In this document: positions 6,579-15,785 of the stretch, one piece after another | Position numbering within the stretch: the stretch's first letter is position 1 | Layout: each line of letters opens with the position of its first letter | Source: Actinotignum urinale DSM 15805 | GTDB taxonomy: Bacteria; Actinomycetota; Actinomycetes; Actinomycetales; Actinomycetaceae | Reading direction: 5' to 3' | Assembly (NCBI RefSeq): GCF_000420445.1 | Contig: NZ_ATUY01000013.1 | Span: 1-37,714 of the forward strand | DNA: 37,714 nucleotides | The notes under the pieces: generated by a model | The model's database searches: none | Told to the model about the DNA's origin: nothing | The model's input: only the letters and a program-made list of their open reading frames with translations | Position numbers and translations under genes: made by a program

Positions 6579-8738
6579 ATGTTGAAAGAATTGTCCACTG
6601 CGGTAACAGCGAGTGTTACCAAGCGAGATGGCCGTTCCGTCAGCTTTGACGCGGGAAAAATCTACCGCGCTATCGTTTTGGCGTTAAACAGCCAAGGTAT
6701 TGAAGATCGCGATTTTGCCGAAGAAGCCACCCGTGCCGTTGTTGAACGCCTCGACGTTACCCGCCTCGACGTTCCTTCAATTCAACGCGAAGTAGAAAAC
6801 GTCCTCATGGCTTCGCGCTATCCAGAAGTTGCTCGTGCCTATATTGAATACCGCCACGATCGCGACACCGCTCGCGCTCAGGCAATGGACGTGAACAATG
6901 CTCTCGACAAGCTCATGTCACGCGACTCCACCGTCGTCAATGAAAATGCGAACAAAGATTCTACAGTTTTCAACACGCAACGCGATTTGACGGCAGGCGC
7001 AGTTGCTAAGGCATACTCGCTCAAGCACCTTCTTCCTGAAGCTGTTGCCAATGCGCACCTGAAGGGCGATATCCACTTCCACGATTTGGATTACAACCCC
7101 TTCCAGCCCATGACAAACTGTTGCCTTATTGATATTGAAAGCATGTTGCGTGATGGTTTCCAGATTGGGAACGCCCGCGTCGAATCCCCGCGATCCATCA
7201 ACACGGCAACCGCGCAAATCGCGCAAATTATTGCCAATGTTGCCTCCAGCCAGTACGGCGGATGCTCCGTTGACCGTACCGACGAAGTTCTTGCGCCCTA
7301 CGCGCGCCTCAACTACAAGAAGCACATGGAAGATGCTCGCGAGTGGGTTGCCGAAGAACGTCGCGAAGATTACGCATGGACAAAGACGAAAAAAGACATC
7401 TACGATGCCATGCAGTCCCTCGAATACGAAATCAACACCCTGTATTCTTCCAATGGGCAAACTCCCTTCGTCACCCTCGGATTCGGATTGGGCTTGGATC
7501 GTTTCGAACGCGAAATCCAAAAGTGCATCTTGAAAATTCGCATTAAGGGTATTGGTAAAGATCAGCACACCGCGATCTTCCCCAAGCTCGTATTCGGACT
7601 TCGCCGTGGCGTAAACCTCGAAAAGAACGATCCCAACTACGACATTAAGCAACTCGCCCTCGAATGCTCCACAAAGCGTATGTACCCGGATGTCCTCTCC
7701 TACGATCGCCTCTGCGAAATTGAAGGAGACTACAAGGTTCCCATGGGTTGCCGTTCCTTCCTTCCCAAGTGGACTGATCCGGAAACCGGGGAAGCTGTGA
7801 ACGCTGGGCGTAACAACCTTGGCGTCGTTACCCTCAACATTCCTCGTATCGCTATCCAGTCACGTGGAGACAAGAACCGTTTCTGGAAGATTTTCGACGA
7901 ACGTATGCAGGTTGTGAAGGAAGCCCTTGTGTTCCGTGCCCATCGCTGCGAAGACGCAAGCCCGGAAAATGCGCCGATTCTGTACCGTTACGGAGCTTTC
8001 GGAATGCGTGCAGATGATGAAGAAACTGAAGTCAAGCAGTTCTTCAACAAGCAGCGCTCCACGCTCTCCATCGGCTACATCGGTTTGTATGAAGTGGCAA
8101 CCGTGTTCTACGGACCAAATTGGGAAACCAATAAGGAAGCCAAAGACTTCACAATCGAAATCGTCAAGCGCATGGCAGAATATGCCGATCAGTGGAAGAA
8201 AGAATACCCCTGGTGGTTCTCTGTCTACTCCACACCATCCGAATCCTTAACGGATCGTTTCTGCCGCATGGATCGCCAGAAGTTCGGAAGCATCCCGGAT
8301 ATTACAGCCAAGGATTACTACACGAACTCCTACCACTACGATGTGCGTAAGAAGATTACGCCTTTCGAAAAGATTGATTTTGAAGCCGTCTATCCGAATT
8401 ACGCCAAGGGTGGGTTCATTCACTACTGTGAATACCCCAAGCTCACACACAATACGCAAGCTCTCGAAGCCGTCTGGGATTATGCGTACGATAGGGTGGC
8501 CTATCTTGGGACAAACACGCCAATCGATCAGTGCTACGAATGTGGCTTTAACGGCGATTTTGCGCCCACGGCTGACGGATTCAAATGCCCGGGATGCGGT
8601 AACACGGATCCAGACACCTGTGATGTTGTCAAGCGTACCTGTGGCTACCTGGGTAACCCCCAGAAGCGCCCCATGGTTCATGGACGCCACGAAGAAATCG
8701 TGTCCCGCGTGAAGCACATGGACGGTCCAACAGCCTAG
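6579..8738 (+). CDS. nrdD: Anaerobic (class III) ribonucleoside-triphosphate reductase
   Basis: NrdD reduces NTPs to dNTPs without oxygen, using a glycyl radical made by NrdG. The start is ATG 6579 with GAAAGG 8 bases upstream; an in-frame GTG at 6552 falls in the NrdR box and is unlikely. The 719-residue protein has an N-terminal ATP-cone (VTKRDGRSVSFDAGKIYRAI, about residues 13-100), the catalytic barrel, and the C-terminal zinc site with two CxxC pairs (CYEC, CPGC). The glycyl-radical loop RTCGYLG lies 31 residues from the end (Gly at about 689). All key parts look intact, so it should be active. The activase gene nrdG follows after 8 bases. It implies growth without oxygen; regulation through NrdR is expected from the upstream box. 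Confidence 0.97.
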   Translation: MLKELSTAVTASVTKRDGRSVSFDAGKIYRAIVLALNSQGIEDRDFAEEATRAVVERLDVTRLDVPSIQREVENVLMASRYPEVARAYIEYRHDRDTARAQAMDVNNALDKLMSRDSTVVNENANKDSTVFNTQRDLTAGAVAKAYSLKHLLPEAVANAHLKGDIHFHDLDYNPFQPMTNCCLIDIESMLRDGFQIGNARVESPRSINTATAQIAQIIANVASSQYGGCSVDRTDEVLAPYARLNYKKHMEDAREWVAEERREDYAWTKTKKDIYDAMQSLEYEINTLYSSNGQTPFVTLGFGLGLDRFEREIQKCILKIRIKGIGKDQHTAIFPKLVFGLRRGVNLEKNDPNYDIKQLALECSTKRMYPDVLSYDRLCEIEGDYKVPMGCRSFLPKWTDPETGEAVNAGRNNLGVVTLNIPRIAIQSRGDKNRFWKIFDERMQVVKEALVFRAHRCEDASPENAPILYRYGAFGMRADDEETEVKQFFNKQRSTLSIGYIGLYEVATVFYGPNWETNKEAKDFTIEIVKRMAEYADQWKKEYPWWFSVYSTPSESLTDRFCRMDRQKFGSIPDITAKDYYTNSYHYDVRKKITPFEKIDFEAVYPNYAKGGFIHYCEYPKLTHNTQALEAVWDYAYDRVAYLGTNTPIDQCYECGFNGDFAPTADGFKCPGCGNTDPDTCDVVKRTCGYLGNPQKRPMVHGRHEEIVSRVKHMDGPTA

Positions 8739-8746
8739 GTGGGACA

Positions 8747-9538
8747 TTGAAGCAGATTAACATGCTCAACTCCGGGGCGGTTGCGTCACCACGCAGCCGC
8801 CCCGCGGTTTACACACGCCAAAATTCAGTGACGATGCCCGCTGGCGTATGGAAAAACATTCCCGATAGCTGGATTATGCCCGACACCTGGGATGAAAAAC
8901 CAGATATATCAACACCCTGCGGCGAGGGTGCAGATGGCGTCGTCGTCCCCAAAAAAGCACAAACGCTCGGAGTGCGTCAACCACGAAAGCCGGGAGCATG
9001 GGACGGTCGAAAACTTTCCCAAATGTACGTCGCCGATTACAAGCCCTTTGTTATGGTGGACGGAGAAGGCGTACGCTGTTCGATTTACGTCTCTGGCTGC
9101 CCCTTCCACTGCCCAGGATGCTACAATGTCGCGTCGCAAAATTTCCGCTACGGCGAACCGTACACGGAAGAACTCCAAGAACGCATTTTGAAAGATTGCG
9201 CAAACAGCTACGTACACGGGCTGTCTTTGGTAGGCGGAGAACCTTTTTTGAACACACCCGTTCTGTTACCGCTGGTTCGCGCATTTCGCGAAAAATTTGG
9301 AAACACCCGCACAATTTGGAGCTGGACAGGCTACACCTGGGAGCAACTCATGGCAGAAACCCCGGATAAACGTATGCTCCTCGCCAATATTGACGTACTT
9401 GTGGATGGCCCCTTCATTCAAGAACAGTTCTACCACGACCTCGCCTTCCGAGGTTCACGCAACCAGCGCATTATCGACGTCCCAGCATCCATCGAAGCCG
9501 GGGAAGTGCGACTCTGGAAAAACGGGGACTACGCCTAA
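8747..9538 (+). CDS. nrdG: Anaerobic ribonucleotide reductase-activating protein (radical SAM)
   Basis: NrdG uses a [4Fe-4S] cluster and SAM to put the glycyl radical on NrdD. The cluster motif CxxxCxxC is at about residues 118-125 (CPFHCPGC), preceded by MVDGEGVRCSIYVSG. The SAM-binding GGE lies at LVGGEPFL, and VDGPFIQEQF follows near the end. The frame can start at TTG 8747 (AGGTGGG just upstream) or ATG 8761. Either way about 85-95 residues precede the catalytic core, much longer than the short enterobacterial NrdG of about 154 residues. The extension contains PAGVWKNIPDSWIMPDTWDE and no recognised domain. The gene follows nrdD by 8 bases and should be co-translated with it. Confidence 0.95.
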   Translation: MKQINMLNSGAVASPRSRPAVYTRQNSVTMPAGVWKNIPDSWIMPDTWDEKPDISTPCGEGADGVVVPKKAQTLGVRQPRKPGAWDGRKLSQMYVADYKPFVMVDGEGVRCSIYVSGCPFHCPGCYNVASQNFRYGEPYTEELQERILKDCANSYVHGLSLVGGEPFLNTPVLLPLVRAFREKFGNTRTIWSWTGYTWEQLMAETPDKRMLLANIDVLVDGPFIQEQFYHDLAFRGSRNQRIIDVPASIEAGEVRLWKNGDYA

Positions 9539-9561
9539 AATCGGCATAAACCTATGTACTC

Positions 9562-9589
9562 TTGCATTGCCTGCGCATTTGGGTAAAGT
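9562..9589 (+). promoter_or_regulatory. Candidate promoter ahead of the FUSC gene
   Basis: TTGCAT (9562-9567), a 16-base spacer and TAAAGT (9584-9589) make a plausible sigma-A promoter. Transcription from it would start at about 9596, exactly at a GTG codon that opens a 73-codon frame. Confidence 0.45.
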
Positions 9590-9595
9590 AGTCCC

Positions 9596-9817
9596 GTGGA
9601 AAAACCAACAGATCATAGACGTTGTACACAAAAAGCAGAGAATACAGCACAGTTCAGCAATGCGTGTAACAGTGAGGCCACTATGGGGAAACCACGAACC
9701 AACAGTATTGCACACCATAGTCTTACGCCTGCTGGATTGGTAAAATTAATAGAATCGAAAAAGCCCTTACCCGCAGGTATAGAATCTTGCAGGTTGGCGA
9801 AACATCGTAGCTCATGA
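9596..9817 (+). CDS. Possible leaderless 73-residue leader ORF upstream of the FUSC gene
   Basis: The frame opens at GTG 9596, where transcription from the promoter at 9562-9589 should begin, so it could be read from a leaderless mRNA. It ends 16 bases before the GTG of the FUSC-family gene. The product (MEKPTDHRRCTQKAENTAQF at its start) is polar, with three Cys, and matches nothing I know. It may be a leader peptide that controls the next gene, or the frame may be fortuitous within a long 5' untranslated region. No ribosome site is present. Codon use is unremarkable. The case rests only on promoter spacing and position. Confidence 0.3.
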   Translation: MEKPTDHRRCTQKAENTAQFSNACNSEATMGKPRTNSIAHHSLTPAGLVKLIESKKPLPAGIESCRLAKHRSS

Positions 9818-9833
9818 TGTAAAGAAAGTTGAA

Positions 9834-11279
9834 GTGTCCGCCACTATTCCTTTGACAAAGGTTAAAGTCTCCGAGATTAACCCCTTCCCGTCGCTTTTTA
9901 CTATCAAACCCAATAATCGCGACCATGAAGTTGGGTTACGCTTCGGGATTTGCATGATGGTGCCCATCGCAGTGGTGTGGGCAATGGGGCGCATGGATCT
10001 TGCACTCTTTACAACATATTCTGCGTTTATTGCGGTATACGGGAAAAATATGGCGCACAAGGTTCGATTCCCTATGCAGGCTCTTGCCGGTGTTCTCATG
10101 TTTGCCGTAATGATGGCTGCAATGTGGTTCGCCACCTGGGTTTACGATCCTGCAGTCGAAGAAAAAATGCATGAAATAGGTAGTCATGAAGGCGTTCTAG
10201 GAGTTCCTTCGCTTCCACTGTCCGTGATGGTAGTCCTTGCAACAGCGGTCGTTGCGTTTTTCTCCTCCCTTGCCGCCGGCTATATGCAGTTGCGGCCAAC
10301 CGGGTGCATGTTTCATATTTTCGCGTTTGCCTCGATTGTTGCAACTCCTAAAATGCCGCCGGTAGAAGACGCAGCCTTCGCTTCAATCTACACCATGCTT
10401 TTCGCCCTCGTCATCGGGGTTTCTTCACGTTTCTTTTCCCGCAAGGCGCGTCGTTCCCCACTCATTGCGCGCGTGGAACGCAAGCCTCTTCCGCCACACC
10501 GCGTTCTCTTCTACGAATCCCTGTGGTTTTTTATCGCCGCCGCTATTGCCGGACTAATTGCCACCCAGATTGCGCAACCTTTAGGTTTGCAACGTCCTCA
10601 TTGGGCAATGGTTTCTGCCGTCGTTCCGCTTATGGGACATTCAACCCGTTTTCGCATTAACCGCGGATTCCAGCGAATTATCGGAACATTTGCCGGAACT
10701 TTCCTTATAGCTGCCCTCGTGTATTTCGTCCACGATCATTGGGCGATGATTTTTATTATCGGGCTATCACAGATGGTTGCGGAATCATTCATGGCACGAA
10801 ACTATGCGATAGGGCAGATGTTCGTTGCACCCGTCGCCATGATGTCCTTCATTCTTGCATCCGACGCTTTCGGGGTGGAGCTTCACGAAGGAGCCTTCAT
10901 CTTTGAAAGAATCGTGGAAACAATTTTAGGTTCCCTGGTGGGCTGCATTTGTGTGGTGTGGCCCTACGCATGGCGTAAATGGGTTCGTAAACTTCCCGAC
11001 CCTGCAGTCTACACTCCGCGTTCCGTCAAACAATATCAGCATTGGCGTTCCCTGCAGGCTCAACACCGCATCGAAGTTTTCAACGAGGGAGAATCGTTCC
11101 TTGAGGAAGATTCACATATTGCGCGGACAACCCGCTTCGCCATCGACGGTTTCGGTCTCGAACATGCCTACATGTGGGGAGGCACAAAAAACGCAAAAAA
11201 TTCGAGCGAAAATATTTCCTGGTTGGATAAAAAAGACGATTCGATTACCTGGATCGGTAAAAAACGACGACGAAAATAG
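9834..11279 (+). CDS. FUSC-family integral membrane protein (putative aromatic acid/small-molecule exporter)
   Basis: This 481-residue protein has two hydrophobic blocks of several TM helices, about residues 38-205 and 228-390, separated by a basic stretch (RFFSRKARRSPLIARVERK). This is the layout of fusaric-acid-resistance (FUSC/AaeB-like) membrane proteins. The second block holds LGLQRPHWAMVSAVVPLMG followed by RINRGFQRIIGTFAGT, which resembles the conserved FUSC core with its Arg-rich turn. The C-terminal 80 residues are cytosolic and charged. The start is GTG 9834 with a weak AAGAAAG site. The stop lies 4 bases from the stop of the convergent MFS gene, so there is no room for a separate terminator. 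Substrate is unknown. Confidence 0.75.
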   Translation: MSATIPLTKVKVSEINPFPSLFTIKPNNRDHEVGLRFGICMMVPIAVVWAMGRMDLALFTTYSAFIAVYGKNMAHKVRFPMQALAGVLMFAVMMAAMWFATWVYDPAVEEKMHEIGSHEGVLGVPSLPLSVMVVLATAVVAFFSSLAAGYMQLRPTGCMFHIFAFASIVATPKMPPVEDAAFASIYTMLFALVIGVSSRFFSRKARRSPLIARVERKPLPPHRVLFYESLWFFIAAAIAGLIATQIAQPLGLQRPHWAMVSAVVPLMGHSTRFRINRGFQRIIGTFAGTFLIAALVYFVHDHWAMIFIIGLSQMVAESFMARNYAIGQMFVAPVAMMSFILASDAFGVELHEGAFIFERIVETILGSLVGCICVVWPYAWRKWVRKLPDPAVYTPRSVKQYQHWRSLQAQHRIEVFNEGESFLEEDSHIARTTRFAIDGFGLEHAYMWGGTKNAKNSSENISWLDKKDDSITWIGKKRRRK

Positions 11280-11283
11280 TGGT

Positions 11284-12723
11284 TTACGGCTCGCGATTCT
11301 TTTTACGCGGGGTTAATTTTTTGGTATGTAAAGCATGCAGGTAGGAACGTAGACGTTTCTTGGGGCCTGTGGAAGTGTCGTTATCTTTGGCCTGCGTCGC
11401 GATACTGCGTAAAGCGAGGTTCTGGGCAAGGTTTTCCAAACGCAGAAGGCGCCGAAGCGTTCGCAGAGCGTGGCGGATTCGCACGGCAAGCATGAGAACA
11501 ACAGTGAGAAGAAGCCCAGCGGTGGTGATGATAGTGGCACCGTAAAAAGTTAGGGTATAGGTTTCTTGCCCCTCCTCGTCGCGACGAAGAATAGAAAGCA
11601 GGGGAGCGGTGAGCCACGTTGATATAGTGTAGGCGAGATACATGATTGCCCAATTGCTCCCCAGGTGTGTTCTGCCGTAAAGATGCCCGAGAAATGGCGG
11701 ATAAATCGTGAAAATTCCTCCGAAACAGAGCCCTAAAAATGCCGCTGCGGTGAAAAAGGGTAGAGGAGTGAAACTTTGTGACATGACAAGAAGGGCGACG
11801 AGAGTGGTGCACAGAATCAAGAGAAGTGAACGGTGCCCGCCGTACCTGTCATAAAAAATACCGATAATAAAACTGCCCACAGCTGCACCAATCGTTGTGG
11901 CGGCAACAGCAAAACCGCCAAAAGACTGTGCGAGCTCAGAATCAGGATTTGTGAAGAGTTGAGTGCGCGCAATGCTAGCGGAAGCACCCAAAAGAGTTGC
12001 GCCCGAAACGCAAGCGAAAGCCATAATAGCAAACATGAGATAGAAGCGACGTGTCCGTAGCATTTCTCGCGAGGTGAGGTCGCCGTATATGCCACGCGAA
12101 GCGCTGGAGTTAGCGTCGCTCGGATTCATGTACCCCGCAGGACGCCAAGAATCAGGAGGCGTTCGCAAAAAACCACCTACCCCGCCCATGAGCAGTAAAT
12201 AGGTTACGCCGGTGACGATACTGGCGGTGGAGGAGCCAAAAAACGGAATGAGCACCGAAGCTAATCCCATGGAAATTGCGGCAATGGATAGATTATTGAT
12301 AGTCGCAAGGATGCCGTTAACAATCCCGCCTTTATCCGGATACCATTTTTGGGCATTTGCCAGGCAGGGACTGTAGGCAAGGCCGGCTCCCAGACCCGCA
12401 AGCGTACAAAAAACAACATAAAACAGTGGGAGAGAAGTGAGAAAAGGCGCAATAATCCAGGCGGTGGCAAAAATAATGCCGGAAGCCACCATAACCCGCG
12501 AAATAGCGTATTTTTCGATGAGTTTTCCCGAAACGACGCCACCCAACATCAAAAAAATTTGTAACGTGGGATAGACCCACATGAGATGCGTTTGCTCCCA
12601 TCCATGCATATCGGCAAATTCTGGCAAAATCACGGATAGGGTGCTGACGCCACCAATGCAAAAAATAACGAAGCTGGCTGAGGTGAGCATAAGCCGGCGT
12701 GTTCGATATGTGCGCATGTCCAT
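11284..12723 (-). CDS. MFS transporter, OFA (oxalate/formate antiporter-like) family
   Basis: This 479-residue carrier shows twelve likely TM segments with the features of the OFA branch: an N-terminus that leads directly into TM1 (LTSASFVIFCIGGVSTLSVI), GLGAGLAYSPCLANAQKWYP with KGGIVNGI in the TM4-5 region, and GLCFGGIFTIYPPFLGHLYG in TM10. OFA members move small mono- or dicarboxylates such as oxalate, formate or lactate; the substrate here is not known. The C-terminal tail of about 60 residues is highly basic and cytosolic. The start is ATG 12723, with a second in-frame ATG two codons later and only a weak GGAA site. It is convergent with the FUSC gene and single in its transcription unit. 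Confidence 0.82.
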   Translation of the reverse strand: MDMRTYRTRRLMLTSASFVIFCIGGVSTLSVILPEFADMHGWEQTHLMWVYPTLQIFLMLGGVVSGKLIEKYAISRVMVASGIIFATAWIIAPFLTSLPLFYVVFCTLAGLGAGLAYSPCLANAQKWYPDKGGIVNGILATINNLSIAAISMGLASVLIPFFGSSTASIVTGVTYLLLMGGVGGFLRTPPDSWRPAGYMNPSDANSSASRGIYGDLTSREMLRTRRFYLMFAIMAFACVSGATLLGASASIARTQLFTNPDSELAQSFGGFAVAATTIGAAVGSFIIGIFYDRYGGHRSLLLILCTTLVALLVMSQSFTPLPFFTAAAFLGLCFGGIFTIYPPFLGHLYGRTHLGSNWAIMYLAYTISTWLTAPLLSILRRDEEGQETYTLTFYGATIITTAGLLLTVVLMLAVRIRHALRTLRRLLRLENLAQNLALRSIATQAKDNDTSTGPKKRLRSYLHALHTKKLTPRKKNREP

Positions 12724-12955
12724 GTGCGGTTCCAGTGCGTGTTCTCTCAGTAAGTGTGGGGCTAGTTTTGTTTTCGGGTTTTGTTTTACGGTTTCGATTG
12801 TGGGTTTAGTTTTCGATTTTCGTGTGTGGTGCTATTTCGTATTCGCACGATTTTCCGGATTAATTGTACGTCTGGAGTGGTGAAACATATGAGTGAGGAA
12901 TCTTACGTTTGTGGCGATTTCGGAAGGATTAATATGTGTGGCCCTCGTTATCCTT

Positions 12956-14065
12956 CTACAAAATAACAGCGATAATTCCACAGACGACGGCAAGCATTGC
13001 GCACACGCCACTAATTCCATACTGCGTGAGGAGTTTCTTCCGAAGCCTATCCTCCACATCTCGCTGTTTTTGGTTGTTTTCACGGATTTTGGCAATATCT
13101 TCTCGTAATTTATCCGCATCTTTGAGTGCTTCATGGTAGCGCTCGTTGAGAGCCGACAGTTCGCGGGTGTGGCTTGCCTTGAGAGTAGAGGTGGCCGTTG
13201 CCGTATCCAAAGTGTTGTTTGCAGCGAGCCGATTATTCTCCCGTTGCATATCGGCGACGGTACGGCGCGATTCCGTCAACTTATTTTCTAACATTCGTAC
13301 CTGCATCAACAGCTGGGCTGAACGTTTTGTCGCCTCCTGATGGCGTATTTCGCTCAATTCTAAGGCTTTTATTTGACCGGAATTGTACATCATAGTGTTA
13401 TCGTGGGTTGTGATTTCATTTTGGAGCCGGGAAAGTTCCCCATTGAGGTGGGTTGTTGTGGTCTCCAATTCGGTGATTGAATCACGTGCCTGGGCAAGTT
13501 CGGTTTCCAGACGAGATTTTTCATTCTCTAGCCGGGTTTTCTCTTCGGTGAGTTTAGTTTTTTCGCGCACTTCTGTTTCATGTTTGTTGCGAAGTTCCGC
13601 AAGTTCGTCGAGAAGCGCAGAATGTGTCGAATTATCTAATGCGTGCCCGCGCCTTTTCTGATAGCGTTCAGCAACTCTACTTCCAGAGGGGTGGTGAGGA
13701 GCGTGATGTGTTGATTCTTGCAGGTGGGTTCCTAGTCGTTCTCGGTGCGTGCTTGAATCTTGGTTGGGTGTTGCGTTTCGATGCCCCCGGGTAGGTTTTG
13801 TAAGTTCTGTAGCTTCTGTAGGTTCCGTAGTTCTAAGCGTTCCGGGTGCGTTTTTCTCTTGCTCAAGTGAACCCGATTCACGCGCTCGTTTTTTCGACGC
13901 AGAGCGAGCTACTCGACGTGAACGAGTTGCCTTGGGCGCCTGAGTTGCTTGGGATTCCTGGGATGCCTGGTGGGAAGGAGAAGATGACGACGGCTGAGTC
14001 GAGGTATTTTCTGACGGGGTAGTGGCGTTGCCGTCAGGCCTTGCCGCTCCCGAAAAACGTGCCAT
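12956..14065 (-). CDS. Tail-anchored coiled-coil protein, unknown function
   Basis: This 369-residue protein has three parts. Residues 1-145 are disordered, rich in Ser/Thr/Gln/Pro and basic. Residues about 148-345 are a long coiled coil with heptads of Leu and many Glu/Lys/Arg (e.g. KTKLTEEKTRLENEKSRLET). The last 20 residues are a single hydrophobic helix (ISGVCAMLAVVCGIIAVIL) ending two residues or fewer from the C-terminus. It should therefore be a tail-anchored membrane protein with its coiled coil in the cytosol. The start ATG 14065 has GGAGGG about 9 bases upstream. No enzyme motif is seen and I recognise no family. The architecture would suit a scaffold or polar-growth/cell-division role as known for other actinobacterial coiled-coil proteins, but that is a guess. 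It stands alone in its transcription unit. Confidence 0.85.
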   Translation of the reverse strand: MARFSGAARPDGNATTPSENTSTQPSSSSPSHQASQESQATQAPKATRSRRVARSASKKRARESGSLEQEKNAPGTLRTTEPTEATELTKPTRGHRNATPNQDSSTHRERLGTHLQESTHHAPHHPSGSRVAERYQKRRGHALDNSTHSALLDELAELRNKHETEVREKTKLTEEKTRLENEKSRLETELAQARDSITELETTTTHLNGELSRLQNEITTHDNTMMYNSGQIKALELSEIRHQEATKRSAQLLMQVRMLENKLTESRRTVADMQRENNRLAANNTLDTATATSTLKASHTRELSALNERYHEALKDADKLREDIAKIRENNQKQRDVEDRLRKKLLTQYGISGVCAMLAVVCGIIAVIL

Positions 14066-14387
14066 AAAACTTTCCCTCCGTACAGAAAAATCTGACCTAC
14101 TAACATGTTGCCAAAATAGCGCAGAACCTTAAAAACCATTGCCGTGCATGTTGGGTGAGCATTCCATACACGCTAACACACACTACTCTGAATGAGTGTG
14201 TCTTATCCGTAATGATCACGCCCAGACATCTTACCGATAATGCCAACCTTAAAGATGCCAGGCGCGCATCGGCAACACATGTACGTGTACTACGTACGCA
14301 ACAGCTCTATGTCGTCGTAAAAACATTCTACCGTGGTGTCAACCTCATGCCAGAAATTATCCACCGGTTCAGGCTACCCTTGAGAGT
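14066..14387. other. Divergent intergenic region between the coiled-coil gene and fumC
   Basis: This 322-base stretch holds the promoters of both genes. A 7-base inverted repeat (ACACACT at 14178-14184, AGTGTGT at 14195-14201) could be an operator. The plus-strand frame at 14155-14391 overlaps the fumC start and has no sign of being a gene. Nothing else stands out. Confidence 0.5.
14375..14380 (+). promoter_or_regulatory. -10 element (TACCCT) for leaderless fumC mRNA
   Basis: TACCCT ends exactly 7 bases before the fumC ATG, and there is no normally spaced ribosome site. The spacing TANNNT-N7-ATG is the known signature of leaderless transcripts in actinobacteria. No clear -35 is seen. Confidence 0.5.
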
Positions 14388-15785
14388 ATGACAACACGCA
14401 CAGAATACGATTCCATGGGCGCAATCGAGGTTCCTGCAGAGCATTACTGGGGTGCCCAAACACAAAGATCCATTAACAATTTCAACATTGGACGCACACT
14501 TTTCCTCATGCCTACCCCGGTTATTCGCGCACTGGGCGTGTTAAAGAAAAGCGCGGCACTCGCGAACCAGGCCCTCGGTATCCTGCCTGCCCCTATAGCA
14601 TCTGTAATTTCGGAGGTCGCCCAGGAAGTTATTGACGGGAAGCACACGCAAGAATTCCCTCTCGTTATTTTCCAAACGGGTTCCGGAACGCAGTCGAATA
14701 TGAACGCGAATGAGGTTATTGCTAGCCGGGCTAACGAAATTCTTCGTGGAGAGCGGGGTGGAAAACATCCCGTTCACCCCAATGATCACGTTAATCGTGG
14801 CCAATCATCGAACGATACCTTCCCAACAGCGATGTACGTCGCTATTGTGGAGGAAGTAAGGCGTATTCTTTATCCCTCCCTGGAATCGCTTATCGCCAGT
14901 TTTGACTCCATTGCTGCACGTTACCCCGATATTGTTATGGTTGGCCGCACCCATTTAGAGGATGCCACGCCGATTCGTTTTGATCAGGTTGTTTCCAGTT
15001 GGGCATCTCAGCTTCGCCACGCCCTGACGGGAATACGCCGCGAAGAACTTCCTCTCCATCAGCTGGCAATTGGCGGAACAGCTGTGGGAACCGGGTTGAA
15101 TACACACCCGGATTTTGGGCGTCTTACCGCTGAAAACATCAGCAAAGAAACGGGGATTGAATTTTGGCAGGCCGACGATCTCGTCGCGGCCCTCGCCTCC
15201 CACGATTCCGTTGTGGCCTTTTCCGCAGCGTTACGTACCCTAGCGGTGGCGCTTGTGAAAATCGCGAATGATATTCGCTGGTACGCATCCGGGCCTCGCG
15301 CAGGAATGTCCGAAATGATTATTCCCGAAAACGAGCCGGGATCCTCGATTATGCCCGGCAAAGTGAATCCCACCCAGTGCGAGGCGCTCACCATGGTGTG
15401 CGCACAAGTGATGGGAAATGATACGACGGTGGCTTTCGCGGGAAGCCAGGGGAATTTCCAGTTGAATGTATATAAACCAGTTATGGTGTGGAATGTGCTG
15501 GAATCCCTCACATTATTGGCGGAAGGCATGGATTCTTTCCGTACGCATTGCGTAGAAGGACTCGCCCCGCACAAGGAAATTATTGAGGAGCACTTACGTA
15601 ATTCGTTAATGAACGTCACCGCTCTCACCCCACATATTGGGTATGATGCGGCCGCATCCATAGCGAAACTTGCGGAAGAAAAAGAGTTACCGTTGAAAGA
15701 CGCAGCCGTGCAAAGCGGTTACGTTACCTCTCAAGAATTCGACGAGTGGGTGGATTTTGAAGAAATGACGCATCCGGGCGAATAA
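14388..15785 (+). CDS. fumC: Class II fumarate hydratase
   Basis: This is fumarase, which interconverts fumarate and (S)-malate. The 465-residue length is normal for the oxygen-stable, iron-free class II enzyme. Family signatures are present: GSGTQSNMNANEVIA at about residues 99-113, HPNDHVNRGQSSNDTFPTAM, VGRTHLEDATP, and the superfamily signature GSSIMPGKVNPTQCEA at about 318-333, with the catalytic Ser in its SS loop. ATG 14388 is preceded by a TACCCT -10 at leaderless spacing. It may supply malate for the malic enzyme at 32427-33596. The final codons (EEMTHPGE) contain a 16-base sequence repeated at the end of folA. Confidence 0.97.
   Translation: MTTRTEYDSMGAIEVPAEHYWGAQTQRSINNFNIGRTLFLMPTPVIRALGVLKKSAALANQALGILPAPIASVISEVAQEVIDGKHTQEFPLVIFQTGSGTQSNMNANEVIASRANEILRGERGGKHPVHPNDHVNRGQSSNDTFPTAMYVAIVEEVRRILYPSLESLIASFDSIAARYPDIVMVGRTHLEDATPIRFDQVVSSWASQLRHALTGIRREELPLHQLAIGGTAVGTGLNTHPDFGRLTAENISKETGIEFWQADDLVAALASHDSVVAFSAALRTLAVALVKIANDIRWYASGPRAGMSEMIIPENEPGSSIMPGKVNPTQCEALTMVCAQVMGNDTTVAFAGSQGNFQLNVYKPVMVWNVLESLTLLAEGMDSFRTHCVEGLAPHKEIIEEHLRNSLMNVTALTPHIGYDAAASIAKLAEEKELPLKDAAVQSGYVTSQEFDEWVDFEEMTHPGE

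Noticed and set aside
6918-7652. Long minus-strand open frame (244 codons) opposite nrdD
   Set aside because: It is fully antisense to a well-supported gene, has no ribosome site and no recognisable protein; long antisense frames are expected from the codon pattern of nrdD.
12890-12967. 25-codon frame (MSEESYVCGDFGRINMCG...) with GGAG upstream in the MFS/coiled-coil spacer
   Set aside because: Very short, site spacing too long, and it runs into the end of the coiled-coil gene; no support beyond a start and stop.
14155-14391. 78-codon frame ahead of fumC
   Set aside because: Overlaps the leaderless-type promoter and start of fumC and has no plausible protein features.
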